This document shows, one piece after another, positions 45,273 through 56,500 of a stretch of DNA of 64,000 nt. Source of the stretch: Caprella mutica (taxonomy: Eukaryota; Arthropoda; Malacostraca; Amphipoda; Caprellidae); the NCBI GenBank assembly GCA_947561585.1, contig CANNZV010000932.1:62001-126000 (forward strand), in the 5' to 3' direction. Every line of letters begins with the position of its first letter. The stretch's first letter is position 1. The position numbers and the translations under genes were made by a program. Under the pieces are notes generated by a model that saw nothing but the letters and a program-made list of their open reading frames with translations, made no database searches and had not been told where the DNA came from.

Positions 45273-47179
45273 AGACGTTTTATGTAGTCTTCTATAGACG
45301 TCTTATATGTAGTCTTCTATAGACGTCTTATATGTAGTCTTCTATAGACGTCTTATATGTAGTCTTCTATAGACGTCTTATATGTAGTCTTCTATAGACG
45401 TCTTATATGTAGTTTTCTATAGACGTCTTATATGTAGTCTTCTAGATGTCTTATATGTAGTCTTCTAGATGTCTTATATGTAGTCTTCTAGATGTCTTAT
45501 ATGTAGTCTTCTAGACGTCTTATATGTAGTCTTCTAGACGTCTTATATGTAGTCTTCTAGACGTCTTGTGTAGTCTTCTAGACGTCTTGTGTAGTCTTCT
45601 AGACGTCTTGTGTAGTCTTCTAGACGTCTTGTGTAGTCTTCTAGACGTCTTGTGTAGTCTTCTAGACGTCTTGTGTAGTCTTCTAGACGTCTTGTGTAGT
45701 CTTCTAGACGTCTTATGTAGTCTTCTAGACGTCTTATGTAGTCTTCTAGACGTCTTATGTAGTCTTCTAGACGTCTTATATGTAGTCTTCTAGACGTCTT
45801 ATATGTAGTCTTCTATTGACATCTTATATGTAGTCTTCTATTGACATCTTATATGTAGTCTTCTATTGACGTCTTATATGTAGTCTTCTATTGACGTCTT
45901 ATATGTAGTCTTCTATTGACGTCTTATATGTAGTCTTCTATAGACGTCTTATGTGTAGTCTTCTATAGACGTCTTATATCTTGTCTTCAAGACGTCTTAG
46001 GTAGTTTTCTAGATGTCTTGTGTAGTCTTCTAGACGTCTTATGTAATCTTCTAGACGTCTTATATGTAGTCTTCTAGACGTCTTATATGTAGTCTTCTAT
46101 AGACGTCTTATATGTAGTCTTCTAGACGTCTTATATGTAGTCTTCTAGACGTCTTATATGTAGTCTTCTAGACGTCTTGTGTAGTCTTCTAGACGTCTTG
46201 TGTAGTCTTCTAGACGTCTTGTGTAGTCTTCTAGACGTCTTGTGTAGTCTTCTAGACGTCTTGTGTAGTCTTCTAGACGTCTTGTGTAGTCTTCTAGACG
46301 TCTTATATGTAGTCTTCTAGACGTCTTATATGTAGTCTTCTATAGACGTCTTATATGTAGTCTTCTATAGACGTCTTATATGTAGTCTTCTATAGACGTC
46401 TTATATGTAGTCTTCTATAGACGTCTTATATGTAGTCTTCTATAGACGTCTTATATGTAGTCTTCTATAGACGTCTTATATGTAGTCTTCTAGACGTCTT
46501 ATATGTAGTCTTCTAGACGTCTTGTGTAGTCTTCTAGACGTCTTGTGTAGTCTTCTAGACGTCTTGTGTAGTCTTCTAGACGTCTTGTGTAGTCTTCTAG
46601 ACGTCTTGTGTAGTCTTCTAGACGTCTTGTGTAGTCTTCTAGACGTCTTGTGTAGTCTTCTAGACGTCTTGTGTAGTCTTCTAGACGTCTTGTGTAGTCT
46701 TCTAGACGTCTTGTGTAGTCTTCTAGACGTCTTGTGTAGTCTTCTAGACGTCTTGTGTAGTCTTCTAGACGTCTTGTGTAGTCTTCTAGACGTCTTGTGT
46801 AGTCTTCTAGACGTCTTGTGTAGTCTTCTAGACGTCTTGTGTAGTCTTCTAGACGTCTTGTGTAGTCTTCTAGACGTCTTGTGTAGTCTTCTAGACGTCT
46901 TGTGTAGTCTTCTAGACGTCTTGTGTAGTCTTTTAGACGTCTTATATGTAGTCTTCTAGACGTCTTATATGTAGTCTTCTATTGACGTCTTATATGTAGT
47001 CTTCTATTGACATCTTATATGTAGTCTTCTATTGACGTCTTATATGTAGTCTTCTATTGACGTCTTATATGTAGTCTTCTATAGACGTCTTATGTGTAGT
47101 CTTCTATAGACGTCTTATATCTTGTCTTCAAGACGTCTTAGGTAGTTTTCTAGATGTCTTGTGTAGTCTTCTAGACGTT
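45273..47179. repeat. Higher-order minisatellite, 21-bp and 25-bp units, 1.9 kb
   Basis: Two unit types alternate in blocks: GTCTTGTGTAGTCTTCTAGA plus C (21 bp), and a 25-bp form containing TATATG and CTATAGAC. The distinctive segment CTTGTCTTCAAGACGTCTTA occurs at 45980 and 47121 in matching context of at least 200 bp, so a block of about 1.14 kb has been duplicated. Each unit holds the palindromes AGACGTCT and often TCTAGA. The 21-bp blocks keep plus frames open (45566-45793, 46522-46959), encoding a DVLCSLL heptapeptide repeat; by-products. Confidence 0.96.
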
Positions 47180-47308
47180 CTTTATATGATATTTTAAACA
47201 TTTTCTTATCAAGTCATTTAGAGTTCTATTCAATCTTTTATTGATATATTTAAAAAAATGAAAATATATTTTGAATATTATCATAATGTGGCAATAAATT
47301 ATAAAAAA

Positions 47309-48547
47309 AGACAGATATTTACACTCAATATCAGCTGTTAGATCATTGTATTGGGTAGACAGAGATCTACACTCAATATCAGCTGTTAGATCATTGTATT
47401 GGGTAGACAGAGACCTATACTCAATATCAGCTGTTAGATCATTGTATTGGGTAGACAGAGATCTACACTCAATATCAGCTGTTAGATCATTGTATTGGGT
47501 AGACAGAGACCTATACTCAATATCAGCTGTTAGATCATTGTATTGGGTAGACAGAGACCTATACTCAATATCAGCTGTTAGATCATTGTATTGGGTAGAC
47601 AGAGACCTATACTCAATATCAGCTGTTAGATCATTGTATTGGGTAGACAGAGACCTATACTCAATATCAGCTGTTAGATCATTGTATTGGGTAGACAGAG
47701 ATCTACACTCAATATCAGCTGTTAGATCATTGTATTGGGTAGACAGAGACCTACACTCAATATCAGCTGTTAGATCATTGTATTGGGTAGACAGAGACCT
47801 ATACTCAATATCAGCTGTTAGATCATTGTATTGGGTAGACAGAGACCTATACTCAATATCAGCTGTAAGATCATTGTATTGGGTAGACAGAGATCTACAC
47901 TCAATATCAGCTGTTAGATCATTGTATTGGGTAGACAGAGACCTACACTCAATATCAGCTGTTAGATCATTGTATTGGGTAGACAGAGATCTACACTCAA
48001 TATCAGCTGTTAGATCATTGTATTGGGTAGACAGAGACCTATACTCAATATCAGCTGTTAGATCATTGTATTGGGTAGACAGAGATCTACACTCAATATC
48101 AGCTGTTAGATCATTGTATTGGGTAGACAGAGACCTATACTCAATATCAGCTGTTAGATCATTGTATTGGGTAGACAGAGACCTATACTCAATATCAGCT
48201 GTTAGATCATTGTATTGGGTAGACAGAGACCTATACTCAATATCAGCTGTTAGATCATTGTATTGGGTAGACAGAGACCTATACTCAATATCAGCTGTTA
48301 GATCATTGTATTGGGTAGACAGAGACCTATACTCAATATCAGCTGTTAGATCATTGTATTGGGTAGACAGAGATCTACACTCAATATCAGCTGGTAGATC
48401 ATTGTATTGGGTAGACAGAGATCTACACTCAATATCAGCTGTTAGATCATTGTATTGGGTAGACAGAGATCTACACTCAATATCAGCTGTTAGATCATTG
48501 TATTGGGTAGACAGAGATCTACACTCAATATCAGCTGTTAGATCATT
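47309..48547. repeat. Minisatellite, 48-bp unit, about 26 copies, open on both strands
   Basis: Units contain GTAGACAGAGACCTATACTC and ATCAGCTGTTAGATCATTG. No indel occurs in 1.24 kb. Variation is almost confined to GACCTATAC, GATCTACAC and GACCTACAC. Period 48 leaves a 468-codon minus frame (47171-48577; unit NDLTADIEYRSLSTQY) and a 412-codon plus frame (47346-48584; unit YWVDRDLYSISAVRSL). Nothing outside the repeat resembles a protein, and the same variants alter both frames (Tyr/Cys on minus, Tyr/His on plus). I do not call a gene. Confidence 0.96.
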
Positions 48548-48783
48548 CTCCCCCCTCCCAATCACGACCTGCTCCATTTACTGATAAGCTGCTAAGGTAG
48601 GTAGGATGTAGTAGAATTCATATCGCGTGTACAGACCTCATCTGTTAGGTCAGAGCAGGTGAAGAACTACACTCTTCACACTCTGTAATTAAAGTAATTA
48701 AAGCAGGTGTTAGAAATTGTCGCCGTAGGAAAATTCGCCGAAAATATGACAGTTTCTAACAAAATATGGAAATAATTTTTTTT

Positions 48784-48840
48784 AAATTCCAAGTAGAGTC
48801 CCTATTTCATTTAGGGATGCGAACTAGGAACAGATCCAAA
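48784..48840. mobile_element. MITE family 2, solo hairpin arm
   Basis: AATTCCAAGTAGAGTCCCTATTTCAT with TTAGGGATGCGAACTAGGAA and CAGATCCAAAT matches the left arm of the foldback element at 6682, diverged. The rest of the element is absent. Confidence 0.65.
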
Positions 48841-48921
48841 TGTCCTATAATTAGGTCCATACGTTATTTTTAATCTTATTATTTGATGAATAAATAGTGG
48901 TTGATTAAATATAAAGAAAAT

Positions 48922-48965
48922 TATAGTGGGGTGGCAGGAGTCAATCTTCGATGGCCCCACCATTA
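48922..48965. repeat. Short hairpin element (family 3), 44 bp
   Basis: TATAGTGGGGTGGCAGGAGT pairs with CGATGGCCCCACCATTA with mismatches. It lies 80 bp from the solo arm of MITE family 2. Confidence 0.6.
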
Positions 48966-50156
48966 CTTTACAGTTACATCAACGGTGCTCTAGTCATTTA
49001 AACTCCTCTTCACCTTTTTCTAACTATAGTTATAGCTTTAAGTGATGATAAACATAACTGTTGATTTAGCAGAAACAACGCTTGAACCTAAAATAAATCA
49101 ACTTTTTTATAGGATTTTAATCCTCTTCAGGCGCTAGGATTTCAAGAAGGAAATTGGCCGATTGAAGCAATCGTGTCATAAATAAAGAAGCCTCGATCAT
49201 TTTCTAAGCATAAAAGACCGATTTGATCAAATTTGTGAGATATTCTATAACAAATAATGATCTTATTCAAATACGCACCATGATGATCATATGTTGTCAA
49301 ACATGTTTTAACTTTACGAGGCATTTTGCCGCAACTTGAAGGCAGTAAGTAAAAGAGTTTATGGTTTAATAATGAGGTAATTATCTAATGAAGCAATAAA
49401 CATTGTGGATGAGGGACAAAGCACTAGTTTGAACTAACCATTCTGCACTGGAAGAATGTCTTCAGGGTTTCGTGTGAATAGAAAACAGCTAAATTAGAAC
49501 CTATAATGGCCTAATTGAAGTGATTCGACAGCCAAGTGGGTAAGGAATATTAACATCTTCTTGATGACTAAATGAGAATAAGTTACAAATAATTAGAAAA
49601 GCTATAGATATATTGCTATTATGCCTCCGAAAGATGAATATAAATGAACTGCATCTATAATGGAACTCATTAAGGAATTAGGCCGCTATTCTCTACGAAT
49701 TTATTAGGATAAACGAAGTCAGTGGTAGATCACTGATCAAATTACAGGTTGCTATCTTTTGGAATCGGAAAACTGGTTATCATGATACGTTCGAAGTCCC
49801 TGATTTTAAACAAGATGTAAATAAATAAACGTGGGGTTATACTTATAAGCTAAAATATGGCAGCCGAAAAATCTATTTTAAGTAGAAGTTAAGCTTTTGA
49901 TATATTATAAGTTAAGCTTTTGATATATTTTTGATAATTAATATATTAGTACTACATATTTATATATAATGAATTTGAAAATGATGTCCATATACCTACA
50001 TTGGGTCAGAAGGAATATATGTAGGTATATATTCTTCACAATTTATTTTCAATCTCTGCCACACACTCTATGGAGAAAAGATCAGCACCTCGAATTTCTT
50101 GGTTAACAAAAAGAAGAAAGCTTTTAAGTCTTAGCTTGTTAATGAGGCAGAAAAAA
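48966..50156. other. No gene recognised
   Basis: Minus-strand frame 49142-49324 (60 codons) has no recognisable domain. A short duplication AAGTTAAGCTTTTGATATATT lies at 49887-49930. Near 49980-50040, TATACCTACAT and ATGTAGGTATATA form a loose inverted repeat. Confidence 0.45.
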
Positions 50157-50595
50157 GTGTGAGAGTGAACTGGTAAGAAAGAGAGAGAAACGGTGTGAGA
50201 GAACTAGTAAGAAAGAGAGAGAATTGGTGTGAGTGAACTGGTAAGAAAGAGAGAGAAACGGTGTGAGAGAACTAGTAAGAAAGAGAGAGAATTGGTGTGA
50301 GTGTACTGGTAAGAAAGAGAGAGAAACGGTGTGAGTGAACTAGTAAGAAAGAGAGAGAAACGTTGTGAGTGAACTAGTAAGAAAGAGAGAGAGAAACGGT
50401 GTGAGTGAACTGGTAAGAAAGAGAGAGAAACGGTGTGAGTGAACTGGTAAGAAAGAGAGAGAAACGGTGTGAGTGAACTGGTAAGAAAGAGAGAAATGGT
50501 GAGCTAGAGAGAAATGGTGAGCTAGAGAGAAATAGTGAGAAAGAGAGAAATGGTGTGAGAGAATTGGTAAGAAAGAGAGAACTGGAGAGAGAGAC
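50157..50595. repeat. Purine-rich minisatellite, 34-bp unit, about 13 copies
   Basis: Units contain GTGAGTGAACTGGTAAGAAA and GAGAGAGAAACG. Copies vary in ACTGG/ACTAG and in the number of GA pairs. The last part (50490-50590) has shortened units. A 79-codon minus frame (Ser/Leu/Phe-rich) is a by-product. Confidence 0.93.
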
Positions 50596-51362
50596 CATTT
50601 TTTTTTCTAACAATCACCAAAAGTCCTCTCCAGGTCTCATGAGAAATTAAGTGTGTTACATAATGTTGTAGAACTGAGGATCGTTGATTTAAAATAGACT
50701 ATAAAATTTAGTTCTGTGTATATTCTATATGCTTTTTTATAGTATTTAATATTGAGTGTGTTCCAATTGTACGAAACACTAATTTGACGCAGAAGAAAAA
50801 GAATGTACACTCCTTGTTTCGATTAAATTTTTACTAGCAATCCTTGCCTATTTGCTACCATTTATTCGTAAAGGAAAACATGAAGTAAATTGAAGTTTGT
50901 TCAATAAGCTGTTCTATTTGCATCCTTTATCCAATAACACTTAATAGAAAAAGCCACCTAGCTGCTTTGACCTAAAAAAATTAGCTACTCAAAAGTGAAA
51001 ACGAATTTTGCAGTGTACTATTTATAGAAATCTTTGAAAAAAACTTATAGAAACAAAAATATACTATCAAATTACATAAAATTATTATAAAGTTATGAGA
51101 AGCATTAGCCGTATTGATTAAAATTATAAAACAAATGCTGTTGGGTTAAAAGAATGAAACGATTGTATAAGATTAAGATGCAAAGGTACGTCCCATTTGA
51201 ATGTGAATTGAAGTAATATTTCTTCGGTAGTTGAGATGTTAATTGCCTAAAAACATCCTTAGATTACAAACTGGGAACAAAAGAATTCCTAAGGACTCAA
51301 TTCCTGGATCTCATTCCTTAGCCACCTCCTTCCGTCTCACAGACAGGGACTTGTTTTGAAAC
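50596..51362. other. No gene recognised
   Basis: AT-rich non-coding sequence between two 34-bp-period arrays; the two arrays are unrelated in sequence. Confidence 0.45.
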
Positions 51363-52650
51363 AGTTACCCTTATTGTATTGTACACTCTAAGAAAGAGTT
51401 ACCCTCATTGTATTGTACACTCTAAGAAAGAGTTACCCTCATTGTAATGTACACTCTAAGAAAGAGTTACCCTCATTATATTGTACACTCTAAGAAAGAG
51501 TTCCCCTCATTGTATTGTACACTCTAAGAAAGAGTTCCCCTCATTATATTGTACACTCTAAGAAAGAGTTCCCCTCATTATATTGTACACTCTAAGAAAG
51601 AGTTCCCCTCATTATATTGTACACTCTAAGAAAGAGTTCCCCTCATTATATTGTACACTCTAAGAAAGAGTTACCCTCATTATATTGTACACTCTAAGAA
51701 AGAGTTACCCTCATTGTATTGTACACTCTAAGAAAGAGTTCCCCTCATTATATTGTACACTCTAAGAAAGAGTTACCCTCATTATATTGTACACTCTAAG
51801 AAAGAGTTACCCTCATTGTAATGTACACTCTAAGAAAGAGTTACCCTCATTATAATGTACACTCTAAGAAAGAGTTACCCTCATTATAATGTACACTCTA
51901 AGAAAGAGTTACCCTCATTATATTGTACACTCTAAGAAAGAGTTACCCTCATTATAATGTACACTCTAAGAAAGAGTTACCCTCATTATAATGTACACTC
52001 TAAGAAAGAGTTACCCTCATTATATTGTACACTCTAAGAAAGAGTTACCCTCATTGTAATGTACTCTCTAAGAAAGAGTTACCCTCATTATATTGTACAC
52101 TCTAAGAAAGAGTTACCCTCATTGTAATGTACACTCTAAGAAAGAGTTACCCTCATTATATTGAACACTCTAAGAAAGAGTTACCCTCATTATATTGTAC
52201 ACTCTAAGAAAGAGTTACCCTCATTGTAATGTACACTCTAAGAAAGAGTTACCCTCATTGTATTGTACACTCTAAGAAAGAGTTACCCTCATTGTATTGT
52301 ACATTCTAATAAAGAGTTACCCTCATTGTATTGTACACTCTAAGAAAGAGTTACCCTCATTGTATTGTACACTCTAAGAAAGAGTTACCCTCATTGTAAT
52401 GTACACTCTAAGAAAGAGTTACCCTCATTGTACTGTACACTCTAAGAAAGAGTTACCCTCATTATATTGTACACTCTAAGAAAGAGTTACCCTCATTGTA
52501 TTGTACACTCTAAGAAAGAGTTACCCTCATTGTATTGTACACTCTAAGAAAGAGTTACCCTCATTGTATTGTACACTCTAAGAAAGAGTTACCCTCATTT
52601 GTATTGTACACTCTAAGAAAGAGTTACCCTCATTTGTATTATACACTCAA
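51363..52650. repeat. Minisatellite, 34-bp unit, about 38 copies
   Basis: Units read AGTTACCCTCATTGTATTGT then ACACTCTAAGAAAG. Position variants (TTACCC/TTCCCC; TTGTATT/TTATATT/TTGTAAT) cluster in runs: TTCCCC units are almost restricted to 51490-51750. Both ends carry diverged units, as is usual for minisatellites expanding from the middle. Confidence 0.97.
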
Positions 52651-53270
52651 ATTTATTATCAAAAGATGAGGGTAGAAAAAGGTCCAGAAAAATTAACGTA
52701 AAAACATGCAATGGTGACTTTTATAAATATATTATCATATTTATTTATTGAAGAAAAGAAGACTAAGAAGAGGTATCTCCTTTCCTTATTTAATAGACAG
52801 CAAATATGGTATAAGTTCAATATATTCCACCACAGCAAAGGCTTCATCTGCCTGCGTAGTGACGGATCTCTCGGCAGTATTTGGATGCCAATGGATATTG
52901 AAATGACTCTGATATTGGCTCTGGAGCTGTTTATTCTTCACCAGCCAATATTTTCTCTCGACAATCTTAATGTATTCAATGTTCATTCAAACAGTCACAA
53001 TCAACTCTCTGGATCAATAAACCGCCTCAATATACTCTCAAAATTCAACAAATGAGCAGTAGGCCTAAATCTTGAAGTTTAGTTACTTAAGGTGTATAGT
53101 TAGTATATTGTATGCAATTTAATATTGATTGGAAATTATTTTGAGTCATTTTAGAAATGATTGAAATTATAATATGTACTTAATTCTATATAACCGATTT
53201 AGAATCTCTTTATTTGAACTAAAAATTAATATTCAGTGTCTAAGCTTTGATAAAAAAAACTTTAAAAATT
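52651..53270. other. Unrecognised open frames, probably non-coding
   Basis: A plus frame 52711-53055 (114 codons, starts with ATG) and a minus frame 52786-52986 overlap here. The sequence is less AT-rich at 52830-53020 than its surroundings. I recognise no domain in either frame and do not call a gene, though this is one of the few non-repetitive open frames over 100 codons in the window. Confidence 0.35.
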
Positions 53271-53323
53271 GGTTCCTAGTTCACGTCCCTGAATCTATTA
53301 GGGATGTGAACTATGAATTTACC
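53271..53323. mobile_element. MITE family 2, solo palindrome
   Basis: GGTTCCTAGTTCACGTCCCT faces AGGGATGTGAACTATGAATT and then TACC. This equals the right-arm palindrome of the element at 6682 without the rest. Confidence 0.75.
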
Positions 53324-53410
53324 TAAAATTTAATGAAATTTACTGCAAAAAAATGAGGGATATTAACATTATTGATTTAAACAATAGAATAATATATATG
53401 GAGGAGACCT

Positions 53411-53562
53411 AAAGTAAGTTCTGAGTTATCGGACGGTTCCACATTTTCGATCATAAAAAACACTAACTAAGAATTAATTAATCACGTATTCTAATTATTG
53501 AATAGTTTTTATTATACATACGATCGAAAATGTGGTATCATTTAATAACTCAGAATTAATCT
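53411..53562. mobile_element. MITE family 1, full copy (152 bp)
   Basis: Left end AAAGTAAGTTCTGAGTTATC with the full GGACGGTTCCACATTTTCG block. The right end is ACGATCGAAAATGTGGTATC ... AACTCAGAATTAATC, diverged at the last ten bases. Core AT-rich, no inner module. Confidence 0.8.
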
Positions 53563-56500
53563 TATAATATATACTTTATTAGTTTCAAATAATAGCCAGA
53601 AACATTTCATTAGAAGTTAAACCTTAACTAGTTCTCTCTACAATGTTAAATACAATTAAAGAGTACAATGCTAAATACAATAAAAAACACGTACAATGTT
53701 ATCACACGCTATCTGTAAGTATATGCAAACGTATATCTACTTAATAACTCGCAGTGCAGTCTAAATAACTACATTTCCCTTTATTTCAAAGATAGCGACT
53801 TTACCTGCATAATTAGCATTGTTTTTCATATCTCTTATTTTCACATGAATTATGAATAAACATTAAAGAATGTAGCTACAGCTTTCCAGGTCGCCTCATT
53901 TTTGCTTGCTAATGATAAGTATATAGTACGCTTACACATGTACATTTACATCATATGCATAACATACCTACATAGTGTGTACCATGTAATTATCAGTGTT
54001 GTACATCACAGGTCATACAAACAAAAAGAGAGTGACAAATAATTGTGATGGTAGCGTTCTCAGCGGAAACTGTCGTTTGTTTCCCTTTTCTTGTGTGGGA
54101 GAGTAGCGCTGTTTTTTTTATTTAGTTTCAGTGCAGTGGAAAGCTACAAACAATTCACCTGAGCGTTTGATTGTCAGTTATTAATAGATTTTAAGTTTTA
54201 TGATTGAAATTGAATGTTCTCATTAGATGTATATTGTATATAAATTATTATTTATCTATATTTTAATTGGTATTATTTTTAAATATGCATCATCCAAATT
54301 ATTGGATGGTACATACTTAAAAATAATCAAAATCCGAAATGCGTTAGAATGAGAAACATACATAATGATCGAAGTTCAAAGATTTATGGTCTATAGCCAG
54401 GTTCATTTAACATTTTCAAAATGTCAAATTTTAGGAAATATTTGTTGCAACTTAAAATTATTCCGACGACTGAGTTGTTTATGGTCATAGGTAGACATCT
54501 TTGGATCATCGATTAGATGTTGAGAAAGTTTTTTCGTATTGCCAGTTCTAAAGTAATTCATATGAACTAATTAATATGTTGACATTTAATTATGAAACAT
54601 TACCATTGAAAAGGAGTCCCAGTCTTTATAATACCTGTTGACAAGATATTTTTAATAACATTTTCTAATGAATTAATATGTCTGTATTCATTTTTTCTTG
54701 TTCAATCTTATCCTAATTATTCTAAGCATTGTAAACCATTTCAAAGTCTTGTACGGGAAATTTCATTGTGAGATTTGGAGCTAAAAAGAATATGGGGAAA
54801 TGATAATTTAAAGCCTTTGATCAACTCAGTGAAAATATTTTATTCCGCCATAGTTAGATACGAACAGTTTTGGCTATCAAACAATTCATGTGTCTCCCAT
54901 TCTTTTAATGACTCCAATTGACGAAGTTATCAAAGAACATCTTAGAAGTCAGCAGGGTGTTAAGTGTTGGAGTCCACACTTCTTCTTCTTTGGCTCTAAA
55001 GGCCGAGTGTTGTACTGAAGAAGAACTTTTCTTCATCTCCTTCTAATGAGCTACCATATTACTTATAATTGTTTCTTTATAGAACAAAAAAGGCACTTAG
55101 AATAAGAGATGTCGAGTACACTCACAAGAGTGGACTTAACACTCTTCACAATATCTCGCTAATGATGAGCCTCTTCAGTTACTAATCATTCTCTATTAAG
55201 ATCAAGACATTATTTAAAACAACCTTCAATCCATCCAGAAGGCTGCCTTCATTTCCAGAGCAAACAACTTTTAACTTTTGTTCCTGTTAATTTCCTGATT
55301 TTTACGGCAGAGCGCACATCACCGAAGACAAATCCTATTTTTCAGTTTCCAGTTGGCCTCGCGCTTGTTAATTTTCTCGCAGAATGAAAACAAAATTAAG
55401 TCAACACAGAAGAGCTGGTGTTTAGGCAGATGGGTTATTTTAGAAATCGTTGTTTTCTTTCATTCATTTTAAGGCTTGTGATTTTACATTCAAAAAATCT
55501 CAACTCATGAATATTCTAAAATCAAAATAATTTGGAACACAAGAGTTACAAAATTCTTTTGAAACGAATAAAATAATTTTGTATTCGCTTTTTTTTAACA
55601 ATGCTAATAATCAGTTTCGAAAATGATAATATTAAATAACATAATTTCGATTCAAATTCGACTTGAAACAAACACAAAAATTACCCTATATGTTTTATTT
55701 TACGTACCTATACCAATTTTTTCAGATTAAAAAATACAAGACTCTTTCGGAACTCCTGATGAGATTCCTGTTTTTTTCTCTTTCGTTTGCAAATTCGCGA
55801 CAAGTTTGACGAGTGCGTAATTCGGCGTCTGTCGGAGAGGAGGATTTGCAAGTTAATTTGCCAGACTTTGTTGCTCTTCGGCTGCGTCGGAAAAAGAAAG
55901 TTGTCTGATGAAGCGATTTATTTATACGACACTAATTATTCATTCAAATGACTGTTTTCAATCATAAATAAATAAGAATATTAGAGTAGGGAAATTATAA
56001 TGATATAAATTTATCATGTTGATTTATCATTTCTTCAAAATCAACATAAGTATATGGGTCAATAATTTTTCTCAGTTCACAGACATATTAAACATCTAAA
56101 TGTGTAATATATTTGAAAGAAGATGTCAGCTACATAAATTATTTTTATGAAATATTCAAAATAAATCTACTTTTAATCTATACATATAGATTAAATATGT
56201 ATATGTATTTAGTGTATAATACATAAATATTTCGTGTATAATACACGAAATTTAAATTTGGGTCTAATTAGAATTTGAAATAGGAAAACACGTTTGCTCC
56301 ATCCTAACTCCTAATGTTTTTGGTAGGAACACCGACACTCGAGTCTGTCTTTTCTCATTTACATAATCGAAATAATCTCAGGAATATCATATTCAAGATT
56401 CCCATGCTTTACCAAAACATATTTTTTCGTGTTCCCAATACATGTTTTGGCTGACACTTACAGCAGTAAGACTGTAAATGAACAGTTCTTAAGTAGATGT

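Noticed and set aside
47171..48584. 468-codon minus and 412-codon plus frames
   Set aside because: Both are explained by the 48-bp unit; variants affect both frames and the flanks are not protein-like.
52711..53055. 114-codon ATG-started frame
   Set aside because: Kept only as a note: no recognisable domain, and an overlapping minus frame is equally open.
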